From Roseovarius sp. (GTDB taxonomy: Bacteria; Pseudomonadota; Alphaproteobacteria; Rhodobacterales; Rhodobacteraceae): a stretch of 64,000 nt of DNA. The stretch lies in assembly GCF_030373445.1 (NCBI RefSeq), contig NZ_JAUCYU010000004.1:307477-371476 (forward strand), in the 5' to 3' direction. The notes beneath the pieces are model-generated. The model saw nothing but the letters and a program-made list of their open reading frames with translations, was not told where the DNA came from and did no database searches. Positions 18,394 to 25,964 of the stretch are shown in pieces (the first letter of the stretch is position 1; each line of letters begins with the position of its first letter). The translations under genes were made by a program, and so were the position numbers.

Positions 18394-19212
18394 TCAGCTG
18401 CGGAAGACGTGCCCAAGGGCGCGTAGCACGGCTTCGGGCGCCTCGAGCTGGGGCAGGTGGCCCACGCCCGGCAGCGCCTCGAACCCGGCTGCGGGCATCC
18501 GCCCGTGCAGGGCGCGGCCACGGGCGAGCGGAATCCACGGGTCGGCCTCGCCCCAGAGGATGTGCACCGCGCAGCGGACATCGCCGAACATCGGCTCGAT
18601 CTCGGCGGTGAAGCGCTCGTCGGCCTGGGCGAACTGCCGGTAGAAGCTGGTGCGCCCGGCCTCATCGAGCCAGGGGGCGACCAGCGCCTCGGCATCCTCG
18701 GGGGGCAGGGCCGTGACCAGCGCGCCGTCGATATAGGCCCGGACGATTGCCTCGTGGATATGCGGTGGCAGGCCGGTGAAGGCGTCGACATGGCGGCCGA
18801 CATGGTCGAAGAACTCCGACCCCCAGGGCCGCATCGCCACCACGTTCATCAGCACCAGACGGTCGAATTCCGCCCCGTGAAGGAGATGCGCGCGAAGCGT
18901 GGTCGCGCCACCGAAATCATGTGCCACCACGCGTGGCCGGTCGAGACCCCAGTGGGTCAGCATGTAGGCGAAGACCTCGCCCTGTATGTCGAGCCCCGTA
19001 GGTTGTTCGGCGCGTTTCTCCGACCGGCCATAGCCCGGCATATCGTACCAGTAGACGGTGTGGCTGCGGGCGAGGGCGGGAATCAAGCGGTGCCACGATA
19101 CCGAGGACCACGGCCAGCCATGCGCCAGCACCAGCGGTGGGCCGGCCCCGGCGCTGCCCCAGGCAACGGTGCCGGCGGGGGTGATGGCGGTGCGGGTCAG
19201 GTGCCAGGCCAT
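18394..19212 (-). CDS. Alpha/beta hydrolase (Asp-nucleophile type)
   Basis: A 272-residue alpha/beta hydrolase. The oxyanion-hole motif is 'LAHGWPWSS', and the nucleophile elbow reads 'VAHDFGGAT', placing Asp rather than Ser as nucleophile, as in haloalkane/haloacetate dehalogenases and epoxide hydrolases. The late acid and the catalytic His are in 'LWGEADPWIPL' and 'LPGVGHLPQLE'. The true substrate cannot be told from sequence. It lies between the two halves of the cco cluster on the opposite strand, which is not its usual place in that cluster. It reads away from the two tiny genes, with a terminator between them. Confidence 0.85.
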   Translation of the reverse strand: MAWHLTRTAITPAGTVAWGSAGAGPPLVLAHGWPWSSVSWHRLIPALARSHTVYWYDMPGYGRSEKRAEQPTGLDIQGEVFAYMLTHWGLDRPRVVAHDFGGATTLRAHLLHGAEFDRLVLMNVVAMRPWGSEFFDHVGRHVDAFTGLPPHIHEAIVRAYIDGALVTALPPEDAEALVAPWLDEAGRTSFYRQFAQADERFTAEIEPMFGDVRCAVHILWGEADPWIPLARGRALHGRMPAAGFEALPGVGHLPQLEAPEAVLRALGHVFRS

Positions 19213-19233
19213 GGGTGTCCTTCCAGTTCGGTC

Positions 19234-19275
19234 AAAAAAAGCCCGTGGCGCGGCGGGGATGCCGGGGCCACGGGC
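19234..19275 (-). terminator. Intrinsic terminator of the tiny-gene pair
   Basis: On the minus strand a 9-bp stem GCCCGTGGC/GCCACGGGC (19241-19249 with 19267-19275) is followed by a run of seven T (19234-19240). It ends the transcript that carries the two small ORFs upstream. Confidence 0.85.
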
Positions 19276-19326
19276 CAGTCAGGGGAGAGACTGGGGCGCA
19301 CGGTGCGCGCGCGCCCCGTATCGGGG

Positions 19327-19425
19327 TCAGCGAAGGGGATATGGCCAGCGCCGGCCGCGCCACGGCCAGCGCTCCGTCTGGCGTTCGCGGGCGGCGAGGC
19401 CGGGGTGGAACATAAGCGTGTCCAT
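19327..19425 (-). CDS. Tiny basic protein, translationally coupled
   Basis: A 32-residue ORF (starts MDTLMFHPGL, ends RRWPYPLR) rich in Arg and Trp. Its ATG overlaps the stop codon of the preceding 50-residue gene in a TGATG junction, implying coupled translation, and an intrinsic terminator lies 52 bases downstream. No family recognised. The Arg/Trp-rich end suggests nucleic-acid or membrane binding, but that is inference only. Support comes from the arrangement (coupling plus terminator), not from homology. Confidence 0.5.
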   Translation of the reverse strand: MDTLMFHPGLAARERQTERWPWRGRRWPYPLR

Positions 19426-19577
19426 CAGAAGCGCCGGCCTGCCAGGTGCGCCTCGATCTCGGCGTTGCGGCGGTTGTCGAAGCGTTCGCCGCGGACCCAG
19501 TGCGAAGGCGCGCTCCAGTGGTCGCGGTGTTCGTTACGGGTGGCGGTCCTGAAAGTATTTGCGAAGATGTGGAACAT
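19425..19577 (-). CDS. Small protein divergent from the LysR gene
   Basis: A 50-residue ORF (starts MFHIFANTFR, ends AHLAGRRF) with an amphipathic, His/Arg-rich sequence. A good ribosome binding site, GAAAGGA, sits 6 bases before the ATG. It is divergent from the LysR regulator, with 99 bases between the two starts, a classic arrangement for a regulator and its target. The final part, 'RRNAEIEAHLAGRRF', resembles a short helix. No known family assigned; it could be a DUF1127-like small protein, but the key pattern is not convincing. Confidence 0.6.
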   Translation of the reverse strand: MFHIFANTFRTATRNEHRDHWSAPSHWVRGERFDNRRNAEIEAHLAGRRF

Positions 19578-19676
19578 GGCGTTTCCTTTCGTTAGGCTGC
19601 TGCATGCCTTGGAATATGGGCTACGGCGGGTCATGATGCGACTCAGGAAAAATTGGTTAATGTAAGGTGGGATTAC

Positions 19677-20573
19677 ATGATTGACTGGATCGCCCTGCCG
19701 CCCCTTTCGGCGCTCCGCGCCTTTGCTGCCCTGGCGGAAAGCCGGTCGGTGACGAAGGCCGGCGAGCGGCTGAACGTGAGTCATGCCGCTGTCAGCCAAC
19801 AGATCCGCACGCTCGAGACCCATATGGGCCTGTCGCTGGTCGACCGGTCGGGCCGGCGGCTGGAGCTGACGCCCGAGGGCGCGCAACTGGCCGAGGCGCT
19901 GACAGAGGGGTTCGGCACGATCTACCGCACGATCCAGGCGCTGACCGGGGCCGACGCGGCGCGGCCCCTGCAGATATCGACCACCCAGCTTTTCGCGAGC
20001 ACCTGGCTGATGCCGCGGCTGCTGGATTTCCAGACCAAGCACCCGGGTGTCGACCTGATGGTGCACCCCACCGCCGAGATCAGCGACCCGGCGCCGGGGG
20101 GGATCGACCTGTGCCTGCGGTTCGGCGACGGAAACTGGCCGGGGCTCGAGGCCGAGATGCTGGTGCCGGCGGATATCGTCATCACCGCCGCGCCGTCGCT
20201 GGTGGGCGAGTGCGACGTGGTAGAGCCGGCCGACCTGTTGCGGTTTCCGTGGCTGCAGGAACTGGGGACCAACGAATCGATGGACTGGCTGCGCTCGCAC
20301 GGGGTGACGGAGGGCTGCGTGAAAAGCCTGACCCACGTGCCCGGCAACCTGATGCTGGAGGGGGCGAGGGCCGGGCAGGGAGTGATCAGCACGGCGATGT
20401 CCTCGGTCGAGGAAGATGTCAAGGCGGGGCGGCTGCGCATCCTGTTCCGCGATGCGGGCGAGACGGGCTATCACATCGTGACCCGCCCCGGCATCCTGCG
20501 CCCGCCGGCCAAGGCGTTTGTCCAGTGGCTCAGGCGGCACGGCAAGGAGGCCGCGGCGCTGACCGAGGCGTGA
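19677..20573 (+). CDS. LysR family regulator (GcvA-like)
   Basis: A 298-residue regulator. The N-terminal winged helix-turn-helix reads 'PPLSALRAFAALAESRSVTKAGERLNVSHAAVSQQIRTLE', close to GcvA-type regulators, and the remaining 200 residues form the effector-binding domain. ATG at 19677 has AAGGTGGG upstream; an in-frame TTG at 19653 is less likely. It is divergent from the two tiny ORFs and may control them. It sits directly upstream of ccoG, which has its own FNR box, so it is probably not part of the cco operon. Confidence 0.9.
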   Translation: MIDWIALPPLSALRAFAALAESRSVTKAGERLNVSHAAVSQQIRTLETHMGLSLVDRSGRRLELTPEGAQLAEALTEGFGTIYRTIQALTGADAARPLQISTTQLFASTWLMPRLLDFQTKHPGVDLMVHPTAEISDPAPGGIDLCLRFGDGNWPGLEAEMLVPADIVITAAPSLVGECDVVEPADLLRFPWLQELGTNESMDWLRSHGVTEGCVKSLTHVPGNLMLEGARAGQGVISTAMSSVEEDVKAGRLRILFRDAGETGYHIVTRPGILRPPAKAFVQWLRRHGKEAAALTEA

Positions 20574-20642
20574 GCCGGCGCCACTGCGGCATCGACCCGC
20601 ATTCCGCCCGGCGCGGGAATAGATCAATTTCAGAATCAGAAT

Positions 20643-20656
20643 TTGATGCAGGTCAA
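20643..20656 (+). promoter_or_regulatory. FNR box upstream of ccoG
   Basis: TTGAT-GCAG-GTCAA matches the FNR consensus at nine of ten positions and lies 66 bases before the ccoG start. It indicates a separate oxygen-controlled promoter for ccoGHIS. Confidence 0.8.
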
Positions 20657-20721
20657 AGCCCTGACGGGGCCGGTCTGAGAAAAGGTCGGATAACCCGCCA
20701 CAACCAGTGGAGTGATTCCCG

Positions 20722-22161
20722 TTGGCCGACACTCAGCCAAGCGCACCGCCGAGCCTCTATGCCGCGCGCGAGCCCATCTTTCCCAAAAGGGTCTACGGCA
20801 AGTTCCGCAACCTGAAATGGGTGATCATGATCATCACCCTCGGCATCTATTACCTGACCCCGTGGATTCGTTGGGATCGCGGGCCGGAGCTGCCCGACCA
20901 GGCGGTTCTGGTCGATCTTGCGCATCGGCGGTTCTTCTTCTTCTGGATCGAGATCTGGCCGCACGAATTCTATTTCGTGGCCGGCCTTCTGGTGATGGCG
21001 GGGTTGGGGCTGTTCCTGTTCACCTCTGCGCTGGGCCGGGTCTGGTGCGGCTACGCCTGCCCGCAGACGGTATGGACTGACCTGTTCATCCTTGTCGAGC
21101 GCTGGATCGAGGGCGACCGCAACGCCCGCCTGCGCCTGCACCGGCAGAAGAAGCTGGATGCGCGCAAGGTGCGGTTGCGGCTGACGAAATGGGCGGTGTG
21201 GTTGCTGATCGCGGTGGCGACCGGCGGGGCCTGGGTGTTCTATTTCACCGATGCGCCGACGCTGCTGGTGGACCTGTTCACGCTTCAGGCGCACCCGATC
21301 GCCTATACCACCATCGCCATCCTGACCGGCACGACGTTCTTCTTCGGCGGCTTCGCGCGGGAACAGATCTGTATCTATGCCTGCCCGTGGCCGCGCATCC
21401 AGGCGGCAATGATGGACGAGGACACGCTGACCGTGGGTTACCGCGAATGGCGGGGCGAGCCGCGCAAGCATTCCGAGGCGGTGAAGGCGGGCGAGCCGCA
21501 GGGCGACTGCATCGATTGCATGGCCTGCGTGAATGTCTGTCCGATGGGGATCGACATTCGCGACGGGCAGCAGATGGAATGCATCACCTGCGCGCTGTGC
21601 ATCGACGCCTGCGACGACATCATGGCCAAGACCGGCAAGCCGCGCGGCCTGATCGACTACATGGCGCTGACCGACGAACAGCGCGAGCGCCAGGGCCAGC
21701 CGCCCAAGCCGGTGATCAAGCACATCCTGCGGCCCCGCACGATCCTTTACACGTCGCTGTGGTCGCTGGTGGGGCTGGGGCTTCTGTTCGCGCTGTTCAT
21801 CCGGGCCGATATCGACCTGACCGTGGCGCCGGTGCGCAACCCGACCTTCGTGACCCTGTCGGACGGGTCCGTACGCAACACCTACGAGGTGCGCCTCCGC
21901 AACAAGCATGGCGAGACGCGGCCGTTCACCCTTTCAGTGAGTGACAACGACGCGGTTCAGCTTGAGCTTGAAGGAACGGCTGACGCTACGGTAGAGGTTG
22001 GGGCGAACGCCCAGAGGCTTCAGCGGGTCTACCTGATCGCGCCCGCCGGGTCGGCGGCGGCACAGGCTGAACGCAGCGACGTGCGCCTGTGGGTCGAAGA
22101 CGAGATCAATGGCGACCGGGTCTACAAGGACACCATCTTCAACGGGAAGGCGAACCAGTGA
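20722..22161 (+). CDS. ccoG: Cytochrome cbb3 oxidase accessory protein CcoG
   Basis: A 479-residue polyferredoxin-type membrane protein with about five membrane helices. Two 4Fe-4S clusters are bound by 'CIDCMACVNVCPMG' and 'CITCALCIDACDD'; the membrane part has 'WCGYACPQTVW' and 'YACPWPRIQ'. CcoG reduces copper for CuB insertion into CcoN. The C-terminal Ig-like domain faces the periplasm. Translation appears to start at TTG (20722), with GGAG 10 bases upstream; no suitable ATG lies nearby. Its stop overlaps the ccoH start. Confidence 0.94.
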   Translation: MADTQPSAPPSLYAAREPIFPKRVYGKFRNLKWVIMIITLGIYYLTPWIRWDRGPELPDQAVLVDLAHRRFFFFWIEIWPHEFYFVAGLLVMAGLGLFLFTSALGRVWCGYACPQTVWTDLFILVERWIEGDRNARLRLHRQKKLDARKVRLRLTKWAVWLLIAVATGGAWVFYFTDAPTLLVDLFTLQAHPIAYTTIAILTGTTFFFGGFAREQICIYACPWPRIQAAMMDEDTLTVGYREWRGEPRKHSEAVKAGEPQGDCIDCMACVNVCPMGIDIRDGQQMECITCALCIDACDDIMAKTGKPRGLIDYMALTDEQRERQGQPPKPVIKHILRPRTILYTSLWSLVGLGLLFALFIRADIDLTVAPVRNPTFVTLSDGSVRNTYEVRLRNKHGETRPFTLSVSDNDAVQLELEGTADATVEVGANAQRLQRVYLIAPAGSAAAQAERSDVRLWVEDEINGDRVYKDTIFNGKANQ

Positions 22162-22616
22162 TGGCCGAGAAACAGATCACCGGGAAACACGTGCTGATCG
22201 GCTTCGTCATGGCCTTCGGCGTGATCATCGGGGTGAACATCCTGCTGGCGGTCTCGGCCGTGAAGACCTTTCCGGGGCTCGAGGTGAAAAATTCCTACAT
22301 CGCCAGCCAGACATTCGACGACCGCAAGGCCGCGCAGGAGGCGCTGGGCTGGACCGTGGGGGCACATCACCACGAGGGCATCCTGACCCTGTCGATCACT
22401 GACGAGGCGGGCGAACCAGTGCGCGTGGCCAAGCTGGACGCCACTGTTGGCCGGGCTACGAACGTGGCACAGGACGTGACGCCGGAGTTCCGGTTCGACG
22501 GCAACGCCTACGTGGCGCCGGTGGACCTGGGTGGCGGCAACTGGAACATCCGGATGGAAGCGGTTGCGGGCGACGGCACGGCGTTTCAACAGCGTGTCGT
22601 TCTGATCAAGGATTGA
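22161..22616 (+). CDS. ccoH: FixH/CcoH family assembly protein
   Basis: A 151-residue protein with one N-terminal membrane helix (about residues 13-35) and a periplasmic domain containing 'NSYIASQTFDDRKAAQEALGW', characteristic of FixH. CcoH stays associated with the cbb3 oxidase during assembly. It starts at ATG 22161, overlapping the ccoG stop by one base. Confidence 0.92.
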   Translation: MAEKQITGKHVLIGFVMAFGVIIGVNILLAVSAVKTFPGLEVKNSYIASQTFDDRKAAQEALGWTVGAHHHEGILTLSITDEAGEPVRVAKLDATVGRATNVAQDVTPEFRFDGNAYVAPVDLGGGNWNIRMEAVAGDGTAFQQRVVLIKD

Positions 22617-22727
22617 TGCAGGGATGGCGGGCACGATCGAATATCCAGTACATCGCGCCCCGGCGCCGGCCCGGGGCCTTGCGGCTGGCGGGGAGGTTCC
22701 GGTGCGGGGGCCGGGACAGGTGGCGCG

Positions 22728-24911
22728 ATGACCGCCACGATGCGCCCCTCTGCCTCGGCCTGTCCGGCCTGTTCGGCGGCGCCGGCGGCCGAAGCGCTGG
22801 CCGGAAACGGCGAATGTGGGGCAAATATCGCCCTGAGCCTGCCGACGATCCATTGCTCGGCCTGCATTACCAAGATCGAGAAGGCGCTGAACGCCGATCC
22901 ACGGGTGCATTCGGCGCGGGTGAACCTGACACTCAAGCGGGCAAGCGTCGAGGCCGACGAGGATGTCACCGCGCAGGACATGAAGGCGCTGGTCGAGGGG
23001 CTGGGCTACGAGGCGCACGAGCTTGACCCCGGTACGCTCAACGCCACGTCCAACGACCGGGCCGGGCGCAACCTGCTGATGCGGCTGGCGGTGGCCGGCT
23101 TCGCCTCGATGAACGTGATGCTCTTGTCGGTGTCGGTCTGGTCCGGCGCCGAGGATGCGACGCGGGACATGTTCCACTGGATTTCCGCGGCGATCGCCCT
23201 GCCGACGATCGCCTTTTCCGGCCAGCCCTTCTTCGTGAACGCCTGGGCGGCGCTGAAGAAGCGGCAGCTCAACATGGATGTGCCGATCACGCTGGCGATC
23301 CTTCTGGCAGTGGTCACCTCGCTTTGGGAGACGTCGCTGTCTGGCGAGCACGCCTATTTCGACGCGGCCCTGGCGCTGACCTTCTTCCTGCTGGCGGGGC
23401 GGTACCTGGATCATCGCACGCGGGCGATTGCCCGGTCGGCGGCGGAGGAGCTGACGGCGCTGGAGGTGCCGCGTGCGGTGCGGCTGCGCGACGGGGTTGA
23501 GCAGACGGTGGCGGTGGCCGAGCTCGCCGTGGGTGACATGGTGCTGGTGCGCCCCGGTGGGCGGATGCCGGTCGATGGCGAGATTATCGAGGGTACGTCG
23601 GAGATCGACAGGTCGCTGCTGACGGGCGAAACGGTCCCGGTGTTCGCCGGCGCCGGTCAGGCCGTGTCGGCCGGCGAGGTGAACCTGACCGGGCCGCTGA
23701 GAGTGCGGGCGACGGCGGTGGGCGCCGATACCTCTCTGCACCGGATGGCCGACCTTGTGGCGATCGCCGAGTCGGGGCGGTCGCGCTATACCTCGCTGGC
23801 CGACAAGGCGGCGAAGCTCTACGCGCCGGGGGTACACATCCTTGCCGGTTTGGCCTTCGTGGGCTGGTATCTCTACACCTTCGACGTGCGCACCGCCCTC
23901 AACATCGCGGCGGCAGTGCTGATCATCACCTGTCCCTGCGCGCTGGGGTTGGCCGTGCCGGCGGTGACCACGGCGGCAAGCGGGCGGCTTTTCCGCCGCG
24001 GCATGCTGATCAAGCACGAGACGGCGCTGGAGCGGCTGGCCGAGGTCGATGCGGTGGTTTTCGACAAAACCGGCACGCTGACCGAGGGAACGCCAGAGCT
24101 GACCAACCTGGGCGATCTGAAGCGGTCGGATGTGGAGCTTGCACTGGCGCTGGCGCAGGGGTCGTCGCATCCGCTGGCGCAAGCCATCACCAAGGCGGCA
24201 AGGGCGGCGGGGTATGCACCGGCCCGCGTGAGCGATGTCAGCGAGGTGCCGGGCTATGGTACGAGGGGTATCGCGGACGGGCAGGAGGTGCGGCTGGGCC
24301 GGGCGAGCTGGACCGGGGCCGAGGGTTTGGCGGTGACGGCGACTTTCCTTCAGCGGGGCGAGGGCGCGCCGGTGGGGTTCATCTTAGCCGACCGGCTGCG
24401 GACCGGGGCGGAGGAGGCCGTGACCGAGCTGAAGGCGGCGGGCAAGCAGGTGTACCTGATGTCGGGCGATACCACTGTGGCTGTCGAGGCGCTGGCGCAG
24501 AGGCTGGGGATAGAGCGCTGGATGGCCGAGGCGCTTCCGGCGGACAAGGCCGCGCGGGTGCGTGCGATGACCGACGAGGGGCGGCGCGTGCTGATGGTGG
24601 GCGACGGGCTCAACGATACTGCCGCGCTGGCCGCGGCGCATGTGTCGATCTCGCCGGCTTCAGCCTTGGATGCCGCGCGGGTGGCAAGCGATATCGTGCT
24701 GCTGGGCGGTGACCTGTCGCCCATCCCTTCGGCCTGCGGCACCGCGACATCCGCAACCCGCCGGATCCGGGAGAATTTCCGCATCGCCACCATCTACAAC
24801 ATCGTGGCTGTGCCGCTGGCGGTGGCGGGGCTGTGCTCTCCGCTGATCGCGGCCCTGGCCATGTCGGCCTCGTCGATTACCGTGTCTCTGAACGCATTGC
24901 GCCTGAGGTAG
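22728..24911 (+). CDS. ccoI: Copper-exporting P-type ATPase for cbb3 oxidase
   Basis: A 727-residue P1B-type ATPase that moves copper across the inner membrane for insertion in CcoN. An N-terminal heavy-metal domain contains 'IHCSACITKIE' (Cys43/Cys46) preceded by an extra Cys-rich stretch 'ACPACSAAPA' (Cys12/Cys15) and Cys30. The membrane copper site CPC lies at 402-404, the phosphorylated Asp446 in DKTGT, and 'VGDGLNDTAAL' is the hinge. A gap of 111 bases without a gene separates it from ccoH. ccoS follows directly. Confidence 0.95.
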   Translation: MTATMRPSASACPACSAAPAAEALAGNGECGANIALSLPTIHCSACITKIEKALNADPRVHSARVNLTLKRASVEADEDVTAQDMKALVEGLGYEAHELDPGTLNATSNDRAGRNLLMRLAVAGFASMNVMLLSVSVWSGAEDATRDMFHWISAAIALPTIAFSGQPFFVNAWAALKKRQLNMDVPITLAILLAVVTSLWETSLSGEHAYFDAALALTFFLLAGRYLDHRTRAIARSAAEELTALEVPRAVRLRDGVEQTVAVAELAVGDMVLVRPGGRMPVDGEIIEGTSEIDRSLLTGETVPVFAGAGQAVSAGEVNLTGPLRVRATAVGADTSLHRMADLVAIAESGRSRYTSLADKAAKLYAPGVHILAGLAFVGWYLYTFDVRTALNIAAAVLIITCPCALGLAVPAVTTAASGRLFRRGMLIKHETALERLAEVDAVVFDKTGTLTEGTPELTNLGDLKRSDVELALALAQGSSHPLAQAITKAARAAGYAPARVSDVSEVPGYGTRGIADGQEVRLGRASWTGAEGLAVTATFLQRGEGAPVGFILADRLRTGAEEAVTELKAAGKQVYLMSGDTTVAVEALAQRLGIERWMAEALPADKAARVRAMTDEGRRVLMVGDGLNDTAALAAAHVSISPASALDAARVASDIVLLGGDLSPIPSACGTATSATRRIRENFRIATIYNIVAVPLAVAGLCSPLIAALAMSASSITVSLNALRLR

Positions 24912-24913
24912 CC

Positions 24914-25072
24914 ATGACCATCCTCGCCTATCTCATTCCGATCTCGCTGATCATGGGCGGGCTGGGGCTGGCCTTCTTCATCTGGACGGTGAAGACCAAC
25001 CAGTATGACGACCCCGAGGGCGACGCCCGGCGCATCCTCTCGGACGAGTACGACGACAAGCCGAAGCAGTAG
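24914..25072 (+). CDS. ccoS: cbb3 oxidase maturation protein CcoS
   Basis: A 52-residue single-helix protein, 'LIPISLIMGGLGLAFFIWTVKTNQYDDPEGDARRIL', which is diagnostic of CcoS. CcoS is needed for cofactor insertion in the cbb3 oxidase. It starts two bases after the ccoI stop and is last of ccoGHIS. Confidence 0.95.
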   Translation: MTILAYLIPISLIMGGLGLAFFIWTVKTNQYDDPEGDARRILSDEYDDKPKQ

Positions 25073-25081
25073 GGGAAGGCC

Positions 25082-25435
25082 ATGGCCGTCAAGCGGATCG
25101 TCGCCAACATCGCAACGGAACGCGTGGCGGAGGTGCGGGCGTTCTATTCCGAGCTCCTGGGGCTGGAGACGGCGATGGACATGGGCTGGATCGCGACGCT
25201 GGCCTCGGGCGCGCAGGCGCTGACACAGGTGAGCATCATGTCCGAGGGCGGTTCAGGCACGCCGGTGCCGGATCTTTCGATCGAGGTGGATGACGTCGAT
25301 GCCACTTATGCCCGGGCACAGGATATGGGGTGCGACATTGCCTATGAACTGACGGACGAGCCCTGGGGTGTGCGGCGCTTCTACCTGCGCGACCCGGCGG
25401 GCAAGCTGGTCAACATCCTCTCGCACAAGGGATAG
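25082..25435 (+). CDS. VOC (glyoxalase/bleomycin-resistance) superfamily protein
   Basis: A 117-residue protein with the paired beta-alpha-beta-beta-beta modules of the vicinal oxygen chelate fold: 'FYSELLGLETAMDMGW' in the first half and 'RFYLRDPAGKLVNILSH' at the end. Substrate unknown; VOC proteins include dioxygenases, isomerases and binding proteins. It begins 9 bases after ccoS on the same strand and is likely read from the same transcript, although a functional link to the oxidase is not evident. Confidence 0.85.
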   Translation: MAVKRIVANIATERVAEVRAFYSELLGLETAMDMGWIATLASGAQALTQVSIMSEGGSGTPVPDLSIEVDDVDATYARAQDMGCDIAYELTDEPWGVRRFYLRDPAGKLVNILSHKG

Positions 25436-25447
25436 GGCAGGGCGAGG

Positions 25448-25798
25448 TCACTCGCAGGATTTAATGGCCTCGTCATGCGCCTCCCGCGCGGCGTTCATCC
25501 GCTCGAGCAGCTCCTCACGGTCGGTATCGTTTTGCCCGGCGACCGTTTCGATCGCCGCGTCCCACGCAGCCTCTTCCTCCTGGCCGTTGGCCTTGCCGTC
25601 GAGGTAGAGCACACCGACCGCGTTGTACATGTCGGCGTCTTCCTCGCCGATCTCCTCTGCAAGAGCGTCGGTCGCGCATTCGCATTGGGTGTCGTCGTTG
25701 CCGCTCTGATCGAGACACATGGCCGTCGTGTCGGCGGCGGTGGCCGGGCCCGATGCGACCATGGCAAGGACGAGGATGAAGGGAATATGTTTCAGCAT
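25448..25798 (-). CDS. Small periplasmic protein, unknown function
   Basis: A 116-residue protein with a signal peptide (residues 1-21, ending 'GPATA') and an acidic, helical mature part with four cysteines ('MCLDQSGNDDTQCECATDALAEEI' and the C-terminal 'KSCE') that could form disulfides. GGGAGG precedes the ATG at 25798; the frame upstream of that point does not look coding. No family recognised. Convergent with the VOC gene, 12 bases apart at the 3' ends. Confidence 0.75.
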   Translation of the reverse strand: MLKHIPFILVLAMVASGPATAADTTAMCLDQSGNDDTQCECATDALAEEIGEEDADMYNAVGVLYLDGKANGQEEEAAWDAAIETVAGQNDTDREELLERMNAAREAHDEAIKSCE

Positions 25799-25856
25799 GG
25801 CAACCTCCCAGCGGCGTACAGCTAAAAGATAGAACGCCGGGGCCAGAAGCAAAGTT

Positions 25857-25887
25857 CCCGGACGCGGCGGTGGGGGCCGCGTCCGGG
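25857..25887. terminator. Hairpin downstream of the D,D-carboxypeptidase gene
   Basis: CCCGGACGCGGC (25857-25868) pairs perfectly with GCCGCGTCCGGG (25876-25887) over a 7-base loop. On the minus strand it is followed by AACTTTGC, a weak T-tract. It likely ends the carboxypeptidase transcript. Confidence 0.6.
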
Positions 25888-25964
25888 AGGTGCACGTCCC
25901 GGTTAGGGGAGGTGTGGTCGTCACCCGGCCCTTCGTAACGGGGATCGGCGCGACCGACAGGGCG

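Noticed and set aside
22122..24182. 686-residue minus-strand frame opposite ccoI
   Set aside because: It is an antisense shadow; ccoI carries all P-type ATPase motifs in its own frame.
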